Shown here: one piece after another, positions 33,601-46,400 of the stretch
How the letters are laid out: each line of letters opens with the position of its first letter
How positions within the stretch are numbered: position 1 is the first letter of the stretch
DNA from: Taeniopygia guttata
Lineage: Eukaryota > Chordata > Aves > Passeriformes > Estrildidae
Length of the DNA stretch: 64,000 nt
NCBI RefSeq assembly: GCF_048771995.1
Contig: NC_133027.1
Coordinates: forward strand, 103,352,501 to 103,416,500
Direction of reading: 5' to 3'
Made by a program: the position numbers and the translations under genes
The notes under the pieces: model-generated
What the model was told of the DNA's origin: nothing
Databases searched by the model: none
What the model saw: only the letters and a program-made list of their open reading frames with translations

Positions 33601-35310
33601 GGACACCGTTTGGTCAGTGTTTCCTAACCAGCATCATACTATTCCTAGAGGGCACAGGTTAGCCCATAGCAGAACTAGACTGCTTAATTTATTTCTGATC
33701 AGCAACAACAACTGTGCTTCTAACCTCAAGCAGGCATTTTTATTGCAGTTCATTGCAGTGCATTCCTCTTGCCACGAAGGCAGGGGTGACTCAGATGCTC
33801 ACTTGGCAGTGAGGTAAGTCCTGACTCTCACCTCTGGTGCCACCACTGGCAGCTCCCTTGTGACAAGGCCAGTGGGTGCTGACGATTGCAGAAAAGAAAT
33901 CTCATCTCCAGGTAACAGATTTTTTTCAGGCACTGCTGTTCAGGCACTGGACTATCTATATTTTTATTATGCAGTTCCCCTGAAAAAAAAAAGAAAAGAT
34001 TGTGCTGGGTAGTTTACCCTCTGACTAAACATTAAAGAAGTAATTAGTAAAAAAAAAAAAAAAAAAGCCAATATTCATGGAAGACTACATTAGTGTTTTC
34101 TTGGTTTTGTAAGCAGAGCTTGCTGCAGAGAACAAATCATGTGATACGGTGTCAAGTAAGACCTTCACAGCAAACTGTATTGATGTAATTATTTTCCCAA
34201 GCTACAGCAATGTTTGAGAGTGAAACTTTGGAACAAGACAGAAGTCAGGCAGGCTAATTGGGATGCTGATGTTCTATCACTCTGGAACAACAGTTTCACC
34301 TGTATCTGATGCCATCAGTGGTAGACCAGAGTGAGGTGACTGTAGGAACTATGGAAAAGGTTATTTCACTGTCAGCAAAGGTTCAGTCAGGTTACTAGGA
34401 CATGCTGACCTGCAATGGAGAGTGGAAACTGAAAATTTGCAAACCAGTTTTGGGGATGGTCTGATTGATAGGCTTTTCATGACACTTTAATTTATTTTTT
34501 TTTTTAATGCTTTAAAAAATATTTTTCAATGCAAGAAAACTTTGTATGTTGGACTAGTCTGAGAACAACTGGAGTCCATCTAGCCCCATCTAAAATAAAT
34601 GCTGTAATGATTTGTTGCAGTAGAATTATTGCAGGAGATCCTGGACTTGCTCAGGCAGGAATCAAAACATGCTGCTGAAGTTCTTCATTGGTGCAGCCAA
34701 AGCAACTGATGGCTATTTTTCCTGCTAGATCATTGCAAAATAAACAGTGTGTTAAGAGCTCTCAGAAAGGGGAAAGCTCCAAGGAAGCACACCCTCGGGC
34801 ATTTCTTTTATAGTTTGCCTTTTTTTTTTTAAAGTCTGCTTTATATATTTGTTTACCCAGTGATCACATGGAAAGTTTAAGAGCACAGAAAGTTGTTCTT
34901 ATTGGTTATGCAAATTGCTCCTGCAAACTTGTACCAACAGCCATTCCCATATTGCCATGGTTGCACCCTTACCACAGTTTGACCTTTCATTTCATCACTA
35001 AAATATCCTATTCCAGCATAACATTCAATTTAGGAAAAAAGCCCAAAAAACCCAGATTTTATATTCCTTTCAAAGGATCAAATGAGGTCACTATGATCTT
35101 TTCAGGAAATGGGCCAATATTTGCATTGCAATAATGCAATTTACTTACAGCAGGAAAACTTTCTTGACCTGTGTTTTCCTGCTGCCCTCTGCAGAGCTGA
35201 AGCACCCCTGTAGGATTAACTATTTTGGACTGCAGCTGCTCTGCTGGCTGCTAAGTGCAGAAAAAGCCATTAAGATCACTTGGCCTAACTTTAGCAGAAG
35301 AGTGAGCCCA
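30660..35310. other. Intergenic DNA without a recognised gene
   Basis: No exon, RNA gene or clear mobile element was recognised. It contains A or T runs (near 32742-32756 and 34051-34066) and short open frames with no similarity that I know. Confidence 0.6.
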
Positions 35311-35316
35311 AGCTGG

Positions 35317-35780
35317 TGTCAGGAAAATCTACAAACACATAAACAGAGGTTTATGTCCAAAAAGAAGACAGAAGAGTCCTGCAGCTTTACTCACATAAAG
35401 GGAGAGTCCACCAGAGCACACGCCCACAAACTTTTCTCTCCTGAGGTTTTGGAGAGTGCAGCCTCCTTTTATCCTGGCCATACATTGCTCCCTTCCTTTC
35501 CCTGTTGGCTGAGGTACTAGGAAGGTACAGCCTTCCCTAAATGCCTACCACATATTCCCCCCTAGAACCACATATTCCCCCCTTGAACCTACTATTTTAC
35601 CCCAAAGTTCAGAAACTCAGGCTTGTCCAGACCAGCTGCCCAGAGTTAGCAGAGACATTAAGCCCCATTTCAAAGATGTTAACACCCACACCTTCACCCA
35701 TGAAATTGTTTGTAAAGACATCAGCTTTCCTCTCACCCAGGTTTCAGGCTTTTGCACTGCGTGCTGCAGACTGGAGGAAC
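35317..35780 (-). mobile_element. Probable LTR on the minus strand, family uncertain
   Basis: Read on the minus strand, this has LTR-like layout: a GATAAAAGG TATA-like box near 35474, a stretch of about 150 bp resembling R and U5 with GCAGGACTCTTCTGTC and a CTTTTTGGACA block, and an end at CCTGACA. The upstream part holds two near-identical copies of a CACATATTCCCCCC motif (plus-strand reading). I found no terminal duplication and cannot fix the far end. It is probably an old solo LTR. Confidence 0.38.
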
Positions 35781-35799
35781 TGGGCACATTCCTGCTCCA

Positions 35800-38700
35800 G
35801 CAGTAACAGATACTGGTACAGCATTAGTGTCTGCTTTTAATGACCTGGGAAACAACCCAGGTCCAGGTCTGTCCTGTTGCCATCTGCTGGGAGGAAAGAG
35901 GCAACTCCCTTCCTGCATAAAAGAAAACTTCATCTCTTCCTAGGAGGGTTGGAATAAAATGTGTCTACTACCCCTTCTGGCTGGGCTGCTGGAGCAGTTC
36001 CCCTCTGCCTGCCTGCAGAGGCATCAAAGCAGTGTGCACCAGGGCCAGCTTTGTGGTGTGCTGTGGCTCTGAGAAGGAGCTGTTGTGGACTGGGACCTGA
36101 GGAATTGCCACATGGCCTTACTTGGAGGGGTCCAAGGTTGCAGAGCTAGGCTGGCCAGGCAGGGAAGGGACAAGGGTAATCTGCTGACCAGCCAATCTTT
36201 TGCTGCAGTGCTGCTGCTGTCTTGTTTCACTTTTGGGTTTGTTGCCCCCCTTGTGGCCCTGGTAGCACAGAGTGGCATTCCCATTCACAGTGAGAACTAT
36301 TTACATGTAACAAGGTTTGTTGATAGCAGAGTCTGGACAAGGCCTTACAAAGGTCTTAGAAAAGGAGCATGAGACCTCGCAGTCCATGAGACAGCAAATG
36401 ACACCAGCCTGGCTGCTGTTCCCTCTTCTGAGGCCAGGTCAGGCTGGAGCTGCTGCCCAGGAAAACTTTCTCCTGCTGGCTCCTTGCACAAGAAGGCTGT
36501 TTGGAAACAATGGGTAATAGAGGAAGTGTTTTCCCAGACAAGTCCAAATAAATACATGAATGCACTTCCTCTGCTCAGTGTCACAGGGCAGTGAGGGTTT
36601 GCTGTGTGGCTGGGCTGAATTCATTGCTGTTTTCAAGAGGATGCTCTCAGAGGAAGAGGATAGTGGGACTCCTTGTGGGGGTGTGGGGGTGGCACTTTGG
36701 AGAGGAAGTCTGCTTGGAGAAAGTGCCAGAGGCTGATATCACCTTGCTGCCATGGTGCAAATTAAGAGCTATTAAGTTTCCTGCACTTGGTTGTGTAATT
36801 GCACTGCAGGGCCTTTTGAATGCTGCATTTAAATGAGTCTGCAATTGGAAATAATGAAGGTTAAAACCCTCTTACATGCTGATTCTATGATCAAATTAGT
36901 TCCTTTGACCCAGAAAGCAGCTGTGGTAGCAATGAGCTCTGCACTAGGAGTAAGGCTGTAGATGGAGGTGTTATTCAGAGCTAGCTTTAGAAAGGTGCAT
37001 CCATACAAAGTGACTGAATTTCAAAGTCAAACAGGTCTGGCACACTGGGACAAAGGCTGGGCAGGAACCTGGTGTGAGAAGAAGACCTGCAAACAGAGCA
37101 GGGAGGAAGGCAGCTCTGCCAAGAGTCACAGTATCAAAATTAGGTGGCCCCAAGAGGTGAAAGCCATTAGATACTGGGGGCATGATGCATCTCCCATCCT
37201 GCTTTTACTCATCTTCAATGTCTGTTCATAATTAATACCAGGGAGAGCTTTGGCTAATCCAAAGTAGCATTATTCTATTTTTACACTTAATTTGTAGCTG
37301 GTGAGAGGGTTATTAAGACTTTCCCTTTGTCATAGGGACTTAAGGACTCTACTTTTATTTCCTTAAGATGTTGCTTCAAAGTTGCCTTTACCTCCAGGAC
37401 CTCAGCTAACTTCTGCCCTGCCTGTCCAGCCCACAGCTGGCCTTGGACACACTGACTGACCTCTGGAAGTTCAACTCGTCACACTTCCACCTAAGCATCA
37501 GGTAGGATCTCGTAAGAATCTTCTTTCTTTCAGTCCTGATTGGAAGTGGTCTGAATGCTGCAGACTGCTATGAGCAGAGCTGTGCTGTACAAACCTTGCC
37601 ATGCCCCTTACCTGTCTGGCCAGAGAGTCTTTCCCTCTGGCATGGAGCACGCCCTGACATGGTGGATGCAGGAGGATTTGAACTGCAAAGTACATAGCAT
37701 CTTCACCCTTCCAATCTTCACCCTTCCAGGCTAAGAAGTGGGTGGGTGTAGGAAAACACAATCTGAAGGTTCCTGGCTGCTCTGGGCAGTGAAGCAGCAC
37801 TGAGCAAGGCTGTGACAGCCTCAACATGGTTGCCTGTTCCAAGAGGGAAACAAGGCTCTGGGATATATGTGACTGCCAGCTTGTGTATCAGCATCCTTGA
37901 GGATGACATTCTGCTGTGTAATCCCAGCGCTCCAGGCTCTGTCACATTCAGTGTGCCCCTCTGCTGCTCACACATGGATGCCACCACCTGCACTGTCCCA
38001 TTAGTTCTAAGATTCAGCTCTGAATGATTATCGGGCTTTCCCCTGGCTCTGCTCCAGTGAACTCACAGACTTTCTTGACCTTCCTTTCCTTGCACTGTTT
38101 TGCCTAAGCCTCCCTTTGCTCCTTGAGAGCCCTCTCCTCTGTGTCTGCAGCCATCTGCAGCCTCTCTGGGTCTCTGTGTTTCATCATCTCCCACTGGGAA
38201 TTCATCTTGGTGCTCTCACATCTTGCTGATGTTCAGCATCATCTGCGCTCCAGTAGGAGAAACTGTGCTTCCCCTGGGATCCTGCTTCCAAACCCGGCAG
38301 GGTGTGTTTGTATGTGTGTGTTTGTGTGTGTGTGTGTGTGTGTGTTGTCTCTGCCCAGCATGGATGTACATTTTTCCTCCAACTGCAGCATTTGCTTGAT
38401 GACTAAGGAAATGCAGGACACAGTGGAGAGGGTGAAGACTTCACAGAAGCTCTAAATCCACTCTGACCTTTATCCCTTTCCCCCAGATTGTGTTGCCATT
38501 TACACACAGAGCCCCCACATTCAGCTCAGGGTGTTTCCTACACCAAAGTCTCTTGGGTTGAAAGCTGACACTGGCCAAGCCATGTCAGCTGAAGCCCTTG
38601 ATTTGCTTTAGCGGACGGAACAGATTTTCTCTGTCCTCCCTTCTGTTAAACCCCCTGATGAGATTCTGGCATACCATGTGGCCAGGGGACAGCAGGGAGG

Positions 38701-39240
38701 ATTACTGGTAGGACTCACAGAGACATCGGCTCCTGTGGAGAGTGATTAGCAACTCCACATACACTCCTGGCTCCTGAGAACCTTCGGGAAGCTGATTAGG
38801 GCACCGCAGAAATGTATTCCTGTCTGGGAGCAGGGGAGATCAGAGCGGCAGCAGTATCTGAGTGCAAGGCCAAGGGACGGGAGCAACGTTTATCAGACTA
38901 TATGTATCTGATGGGGGGGTCACCCACAGCTCTAGGAGATGCATTACTGACATTGCTGTGGTTGATACGAAGAGCTGAAAATCCCCGTCCGAGCATGGCC
39001 ATAGCCATCAGGCACAGCGGGCGCTGGAGCGGCAGCACCGCCCGGGCGGTCTGTGCCCACCCTCACAAGCGCCTGGTGCCTCTCTCGGCAGCGCTTTGCC
39101 TTCAGCCCGGGATCTCACTGCCACCACCGTACCGCTGAGTGCTTGGCAGGGGCTCTCCCAGCTCTGGGAAGAACGGAGCAGCCCGCCTCTCTCCGAGGAG
39201 AACTGCCATCCCCCGGCGTCCCTCACGCAGTGGGGACCGA
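35800..39240. other. Intergenic DNA upstream of VASH2
   Basis: No gene was recognised. It includes a (TG)n microsatellite at 38302-38346, and a GC-rich shore begins near 38990. A short stretch around 36780-36870 rich in ATTTAAATGAG and GCAATTGG motifs resembles a conserved noncoding element, but I could not test this. Confidence 0.6.
38302..38346. repeat. (TG)n microsatellite
   Basis: About 20 TG dinucleotides with a few TTTG and TATG interruptions. Confidence 0.95.
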
Positions 39241-39243
39241 CTG

Positions 39244-39578
39244 GGCTGGGGCTGGGCTGGGCTGGGTTCGGCTTGAGGGCATCGCTTCAGCTCGGAGAGG
39301 CCGAGCTCGGTTCGGCTTGGTTCATCTGTGCTGGGCTGGGCTGGGCTGGACATGGCTCGGCTTGGTTCATCTGTGCTGGGCTGGGCTGGGCTGGGCTGGA
39401 CCTGGCTCGGCTGGGTTCATCTGTGCTGGGCTGGGCTGGACATGGCTCGGCTTGGTTCATCTGTGCTGGGCTGGGCTGGACATGGCTCGGCTTGGTTCAT
39501 CTGTGCTGGGCTGGGCTGGGCTGGACCTGGCTCGGCTTGGTTCATCTGTGCTGGGCTGGGTCTGGCTGGGCTCGGCCC
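39244..39578. repeat. Nested minisatellite upstream of VASH2, units of 30+5n bp
   Basis: Unit starts, marked by TTCATCTGTG, fall at 39321, 39366, 39416, 39456, 39496 and 39541, giving spacings of 45, 50, 40, 40 and 45 bp. Every unit differs by multiples of 5 because the internal pentamer GGGCT (GCTGG phase) occurs in varying copy number. The rest of the unit is GGACATGGCTCGGCTT-like. The G-rich strand has runs of four or more GGG tracts, so it could form G-quadruplexes. It ends about 430 bp before the VASH2 start codon. Confidence 0.95.
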
Positions 39579-39589
39579 GGTTCACCGGC

Positions 39590-40450
39590 GGGCGAAAGCG
39601 CCCGGACTGCGCCGCCCGGTTGCGGTGTCCCGAGCTGTCCGGCAGGGGGCGCCTCCCGGCGGTGCCTCCGCCAGCGGCGGCCAGCCCCGCCCCGCCGGCC
39701 CCGCCCCTCTTTGTTGCGGCGGCCAATGGGGGCGCGCCGCGGGCGGGCGGGCGGCCGGTCGCGCGGCAGCGCGCGGCATGGCGCGCGGCGCGGGGCGCGC
39801 CCCCTGCGCGGCCGCGGCCGGTACCGGGGCCGGGACGGGGCGCCCGGAGCGAGCGGGCCGGCGTCGCTAGCGAGGGACCGCCCCCGCCCAGCCTCCTCCG
39901 CACGCCCGTCACAGCCACACACACATACACATAGAGAGCGGCCGGGCGGCGGCGAGGCCGCGGGGCACATCCCGCCAGCGGTCCCGGGCTCGGGCATGGC
40001 CGCGGGGCCATGACGGGCGCGGCGGGCGGCGGCGGCGGCGGCCGCGGGAGCAGCCGGCGTGCGGCGGGCGGCAAGGAGGGCGGGCGGTCGCGGAGCGCCC
40101 AGCCGCGGGCGGCGGGCGGCGGCGGCGGGAGCGGCGGGGGCTCGGAGGAGGAGGAGCAGGAGCAGCAGCGGGACGGCGGCTCGCCCTTCCTGGTGAACAA
40201 GAGCGGCTTCCCCATGGACGGGCAGACCTGGGAGCGGATGTGGGGCCACGTGGAGCGGGTGCATCCCGACGGCGGGGCCGTGGCGGCGGCCATCCGGAGC
40301 GCCGCCCGCCTGGCTCGGGTAAGGCGAAGCCGCCGTGCGTCCCCTCGTTCGGGCGGAGCGGGTGGCACCGAGCCCGAGCTCGGCGGGCCGGCGGCTGCCG
40401 CGGTCTGTGCGCGCCGGGCGGGCGGGGCGGTGTGACAGCCCAGCCCGGGG
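39590..40450 (+). promoter_or_regulatory. VASH2: VASH2 CpG island promoter and first exon
   Basis: Very CpG-dense sequence from just after the minisatellite through coding exon 1 into intron 1, with several GGGCGG-type Sp1 sites and no TATA box at an obvious position. An AC-rich stretch (ACACACATACACAT) lies at 39915-39930 within what is probably the 5' UTR. The transcription start is not determinable from sequence alone. Confidence 0.8.
39996..40013 (+). promoter_or_regulatory. VASH2: Five-codon uORF overlapping the VASH2 start codon
   Basis: An upstream ATG at 39996 has a favourable context (G at +4) and encodes MAAGP before a TGA. That TGA shares bases with the main start codon in the arrangement CCATGA, so termination occurs on top of the VASH2 ATG. 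If it lies in the mature 5' leader, initiation at VASH2 would depend on leaky scanning or very local reinitiation. Confidence 0.55.
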
Positions 40451-43400
40451 ATGCTCTCGGGGCATCGGCCGTCCGAAAGCGCCCAGAACGGAGTACCGGC
40501 GTTGCGGGCTGCTTAGGGGCTGCAGTGCGTGTCCTGGGGAATAAGCAGGAAGAAAATTACTCCTTTTAGCTTGGGGAGAAAAAAGCAGAAACCAAGAGTT
40601 AGAAGAAATCTTCAGGGATTGAGTGAAGCACTTTGTGCAATTTAAAGCAGGTTTTTTCTTTTCCTTTTGGAAACAGGCGTTTCCTTAAACACAGCGTTGC
40701 TCCTCAAATGTAACAAGGGATTTAAAACTTAGACATTTCTTTTCCATTATGTGGAAAGATTCCAAATGCTTTTGTCTGGTACGTTCCTCAGTACAAGCCC
40801 CAAATAGCTCTGCCTCACCCAAGTCTTTTTCCACCAGACAGCAAATAAAATGTTGATGTCTGCTGTTGTTCCAAGGTTTCTCGACACTGCTGCATTACTG
40901 ATCACAATGTCTTTAACACTCTCTGCTTTGGCAGACTTTGAGCTTGATTCACTCCTCCCATCAAGCAGCATTAATGTGAGCTGACCGCTGAAGTCTGGGT
41001 TGGTTCATACCCCTCTGCGTGCTGGGGTGAGATGGTTGGGCTGCTGTTGTCATGGTCCAAGCTGTCGGCGATACTGACATGAACCATATGCCTGTTCTTT
41101 TCATGGAGTAGAAAGGAGATTCTGTGCACAGGGAAGTCGAAATCTTACTGTGTAGGGCTGTACTGAGAAGGTGCTTGTCAAATAAGCTGCGGGCTGAAAA
41201 GGCCTTTCATCTCTCTTCTGCAATGTTCAGTCTAGTGCAGGTGCAAAAGGGATAATCTCTCTCCACTCTGCTCTCCTTGTGCTGGAACCAGCCTTTGTTT
41301 GGATGGACGAACATGTCCAACTGAAAAATAATCAGGTTATGCTGAGTTTGTGGTTCCTTGGTGTGGTTCATCTTGTACTTCCACAAGCACTTGAGGTGGA
41401 AATGAAGGGGCAGGGACTGGGCAGAACTTCTTGTTTCAGCAGCCTGACCAGCCTATGCCAGTCTAGATGGCCTGCAAGCCCATTTGGTGTTAAGAGATGG
41501 CAAAGCATACGCTAGACTTGACTTTCATCCTTTACTTGCCAGCTCCAGAGCATGTAACTTTTATTAGTGACACCCGTGGTGACTGACAAAGCATCTGGTG
41601 AGAGACATGCCAGTGTCTCCAGTGTGCTGGTCTGCACACTGTATTCCTGTGGGAATGTCCCAGAGAGCGTTGCCCATGGCTTCTTCCTCAGTGCCACAGC
41701 TCTGGGCTGACTCTATGTAGCATGTACATAAGCTGGGCAGAATAAAAATGTTTTGAGATCTGCCTGGCCAAATCATTTGATGATGTTGATCAGTGCCCAG
41801 TGCTGTAGGAGTTGTACTCCTCCAGCACTACCCAGAAGCAAAATCCCTGTTACAGTGATTAGTATCTTCAGGGGCTGGAAGACCTGGTGCCCTCTGTGAC
41901 TAAGTAGCTCTTGCTGGCTAAGTGTGGGACTTCAGTGTCAGAGAGTAATTTGAGGACTACCTAGTCTTTATTAGGGCCAACACAACTCAGGTGAGTAAAT
42001 GAAGGTTAGGAGCTGGGTTTTTTTGCCACAAAGTGGTAGTGGATTACCAAAGTTGTGATGGTGATTTCTGGGTCAGAGTAGGAATGTGAGTGGAGACTTG
42101 TTCCTTAAATTGTGGTACAAATTATCTTAACTGGCTTGTGCTGCTGGGTATGTGTCACCCTATAAAAGACCAGGTAGTGTTGTTTGCGAGTGAGGAGGGA
42201 AACTTGTGCCTGAGAGAAGATGATTTGTAATCTGTTTGCACTGATTGTTGGTTCAGGCTGAGTGAGTGGCATGTGCAACTGCTCCATTTCTGCATCTGAT
42301 CTGTTCTTAATCCCTAATGATGGGAGAGAGTTTTCATCCCCTCTTCAAGAAGCTCCACTTGATTGCTCTAATCATCTTGGCATTAGTCTCAGCAATCATA
42401 CACGCAGGGTGGTAAGTAGCTTCTGACTGTGTCTGTGAGGTTGCCCTTACTGGAACAAATGCAAACTGCAGAGGTGCAGGGCTGCGTCTCTCTTGGGAGG
42501 CAGAGTCCTTAGAAAAAATTGGCTTGTCTGCAGGGGTAGTTTTGGAATCTGTGGGATCCTCCCCCTCTGTTTGCTTGAGCTCTGGGAATAGTGCAGGCTC
42601 ACAGTTTGGAAGGGCTGTGCAATCCTTTACCTGTTCTGTGATCTTGGAGGTGCTTGGAGATCGTAATAAATTAAACCTCTCAGCAGCTTTGAGGACTCTT
42701 GCCATGCTGAGTAACTGTGTGTTTGCAGGGGAAGCTGGTAGAAAATGACTTTCTGGTCATTAAGCAAGACAGTGGAATCATCCAAAATGAGTTTCACACA
42801 GGATGTCAGTGGTGAAGTGGGACTACAGCATTTCCAGCCATGGGATGAGTCTCCAGCTCTGCCACATGGCCTTGCACTGCAGCAGCTCCACTGTCTGGAG
42901 CTGCTGTTCCTTGGAAAGACTGGTACAGGGTCAAGGCTTTTTATCTGACTTGTCTCTGAATTTCACTTGCTTTACAAATTCATGGTCTGTAGTGCTGTGT
43001 CTGCATTTCCTCTTGCCATCCGTGACCTCTTGCCTGCTCCTTGCTGCTGGATGTATACCAGGAGCTGGAGGGCTGCATCCTCAATCACAACAAAGCTGTG
43101 CTTTCCTTCACTTGTTGTATTGTGCAGCCCTGGCTTCTGCTCCATGCTGGGTGTGTGCTCAGGATCAGTCCTGCAGCTGGGGCAGGAATTGGGGAGGGAA
43201 GGGAGTGGGAGAGGTGTGTGGCTCCCCCCTGCCTGGCCTGGCTGGCAGCATGGTTTGTGTACTACCTGCCCTGCACTGGAGAGAGGAGAGCAGTGCTGCT
43301 CTGTCTGGGCTCAGGCTTATGGACACTCCTCCCTTCTTGCCTGAGACCTGGAGGGGCTTGGGCCTCCTGGCTCAGCAGGCCTGCTGAGATAACTGGAATA

Positions 43401-46400
43401 TGTTCTAGCCAGTAGGAAAACCCTGGTTCTCTTTTCTGGGCTATGCTCTGGTATCTGACACGCTCATCCCCCTTGGATAATGTGATCGCCTGCCTTGGAG
43501 ATGGGGAGCACCTCACTTGGAGTCTGAGCCTGTCCCCTCTGGTGAGGGTGGCCACTGTGGGTTTCAGAAAGGGCTGTGTCCGTTCCCACTGGAGCTGTCC
43601 CTATGGGATGCTGTCCTGGGTCCCACAGCAGGGTGAGGGCTGGGAAAAGGATGGAATCCCCACCCCTGCAGCAGCAGCCAGGCCCCTCACTGCCTGGGGC
43701 TCCCATTGCCTCTGTGTGTTGTGTAAGTGCAATGCATGCACCTAGAGCTTCTGTATCTTTGAAGCAAAGGACTGAGTGTATTGGAGCAGAAATGGCCACC
43801 CCAGGAAGGTGTGACAGCCCTGCCATAATCCCCTTTGTCAGCTCCTTGCTGCTTCTGAAACTTGAACCTTATCAGGTGTGTTGAGTCCAGGTCTGCCTTT
43901 GTGCTGGAAGGGACAGGTGAATAATTCATCCAGCTCAAAGGCGCTGGGTGAGAAAGCAACCTGTGGAATCAAAAAATGCCTCTAATTAAGAGCTTAGGCA
44001 TGAAAACTGTGATTAAGAAGCACTAATGAGTCTTGCTCATAACTCCCACTGGTGAGAGGAGAAAGTCCATGTGTGCCGGCGTGTAGCACTGGGATGGCGG
44101 GGGCGAGCTGGAAGCCTTGCCATCTGCTTGCCACTTACAGTATGCTTCTGTGTGCCAGTAGTGTAGGAGTCTCTGGTTTGGTGTTTTTCTTCCCCTTCTC
44201 CAAGGTGTATTTACTGTTTCGCTGTAGTAACTTGCTGCATGTAGTAAATTCCAGGTTTTGTTGCCTTGGGATTACCGGTGCTCACTCTCTGAAAGCAAGC
44301 GCGATCTTAACAGAGGTGGGAACTGGAGAGGAAAGTTTTTGTGCCAGAGATGGCCCCATACCACCTGATAAGAATTGGCTGTTCTTATCAGTAATTGCTG
44401 ACTTCAAATGTATTAAGGACAGTGATATGTCGCATTATGAGCTTTAAACTACAGTTATGACAATATGGTCCCACAGATGCTTTTCTTTTCACCTTGTCAC
44501 AGCTGCCCAAATTGCTGGTTCCTGAATTAGAATCTGTATTAATATTCAAATAAACTGCTTCCTCCACTGTGTGAGAATTGTGCTAACTTCTTTTTAGCCA
44601 TGCTGCCCACTTTAATATCTGCTGACCCCATATTTTGCAGTCTCACCCCTGAAACAAGTGGACTTTGGGACAAGGCTCTGCTGCTTTCCTGCGTGGCTGC
44701 AGGCTCAGGAGCCAAATAGCTGTGGAGATTAAATGTGGATTGAGGGCCTGCCTTCTTAAAATGCTTAGGCACAAGCAGATGTCTTATGAGATTTTGGAAA
44801 AATCCCATTATGTTGCCAGTCAATATCTTTAAATGTCTTAATGTCATTCAATATTTGGGTGCCAGGTGGTCTTCTAGGTGCTGTGCTCTCCCTCCCCAGC
44901 AAGCATGCTGCAGACATATGGCAGATGGGAAATTATGCAGCCTATATGATATCCTTGTCTCCTTTTATCTTTCTCCTGTGGTAAAGAAGGCCAGAAATTA
45001 GACTTGAAATGGCTTCCTGGGGGAGGGAGGACAGCAAAGTCAGTACTGGGGCTCTGCTCATCCAAACTGCCCTGTGCTGGGGAGGGAATGGGAAGCATAG
45101 GCTTTCTGTGCTGGACTGGCTGCCTGCATAGGGTGGTATTTGGGCGATGCTGGCGGCTCTGATGATCAGCCTGCCATGGCCTGTCTGTGCAGGGAAGGGC
45201 TGGCTCTGCTGCTGGGGCAGCCCCTGTGGTCAGCAGGGTGACTTTGCCCGATGCTTGAGTTCACGTGGGGTTTAAGCCATCTGTGCTGCTGCGTTGTGTT
45301 GCACTGAGCACATGCCACTGCTCAGTAAATCACTTATCTGCTCTGTGGGGAGCCGTGGCTGTCTAACCTCTTTATCTTTCTTTCTTGTGTCCAGCCCTCA
45401 GTGCCACCAGTGCCAAACTACAAGCTCTCCATGTCAATCCCAGAATGGCTCCAGGCAATACAGACCTACATGAAGATGCTGCAGTATCCTTCTCGTGCGT
45501 GTGGTCTCCAGAAAGAAGGCTGACTTGTGCCTGATGTGAATTAACAGAGCTTTACTGAAGCTTTAGCTGGTTGCGAGGGCTTGGGATCATTTGGGGGTAA
45601 AGAGGCACCTCCAGGGATTTGTGATAGCAGCAGCAGCTTGTCATAGCAGTCCTCTGGGAGATGTAATTATCTTTAAATTATACTGAAAAATTTAACTGAA
45701 GTGACATTGGTGGGAATAGAAGTGCTTATTTTGAAGTTGATGTATGAGGATATTATGATCGGCTCATGATGCCTGGAGAAATAATACAGCATCTCGTCAT
45801 AAAGCGACTGAGAGAGAGCCAGTGTTGTGGCAAGCCTTTCTCCCTCTGCCTTGACAGCCCCTGTGGGCTCCCTGAGGATTGCTCGTGTGCTCAGCCTGCA
45901 GGGAGTGCTTGTCACTGGGGTGACCAGGCACGAGCAGCTGTCCTGACCCCAAGGTGGGCAGCCTTGCCTGTGACACAGGAATTGACCGAAGGCATCTCCC
46001 TTCCAGATGTTCCACCTTGCTTGGGGGATTCGTCAGGGATCTACACATCTGTCTAGCCTGCATGTCACTGCCCCACACCCAATTCCTGCCTTTCCATTGC
46101 TGAGAGATAATTTCAGAGAAGGTTGCTGGCCCAGATGCTGCTCTTGTGTTTCCCTTTTTCCTAAACTCTGCCTTTTTGTGTGTGTGGGGAAACTGGGAGG
46201 GGGGATGAGGAATGAGTGTAAAGCACTGGTAAGGATTAAGAAAGGATATGGGAGGCAGCTGGAAGAACATGCAGGAATAGCAGGCGTGGTTGGCTTGGTG
46301 GGGAGCTGTGGCTGGGATCAAGGCTGCAGCAGCTGCCTTGGGGAGGGAGACGGGGGCCTGCCTGCTCTGCAGGGGGAACGGTGCATTTCTCTTCTTTATG

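Noticed and set aside
39053-40013. Long open frames (about 290-305 residues) on the plus strand over the VASH2 upstream region
   Set aside because: They translate the GGGCT minisatellite (WAGLGW-type repeats) and the CpG island in several frames at once. GC-rich, stop-poor DNA explains them; no domain is seen.
39457-40465. Two minus-strand open frames of about 300 residues
   Set aside because: Antisense shadows of the CpG island and VASH2 exon 1, made of proline, alanine and arginine runs.
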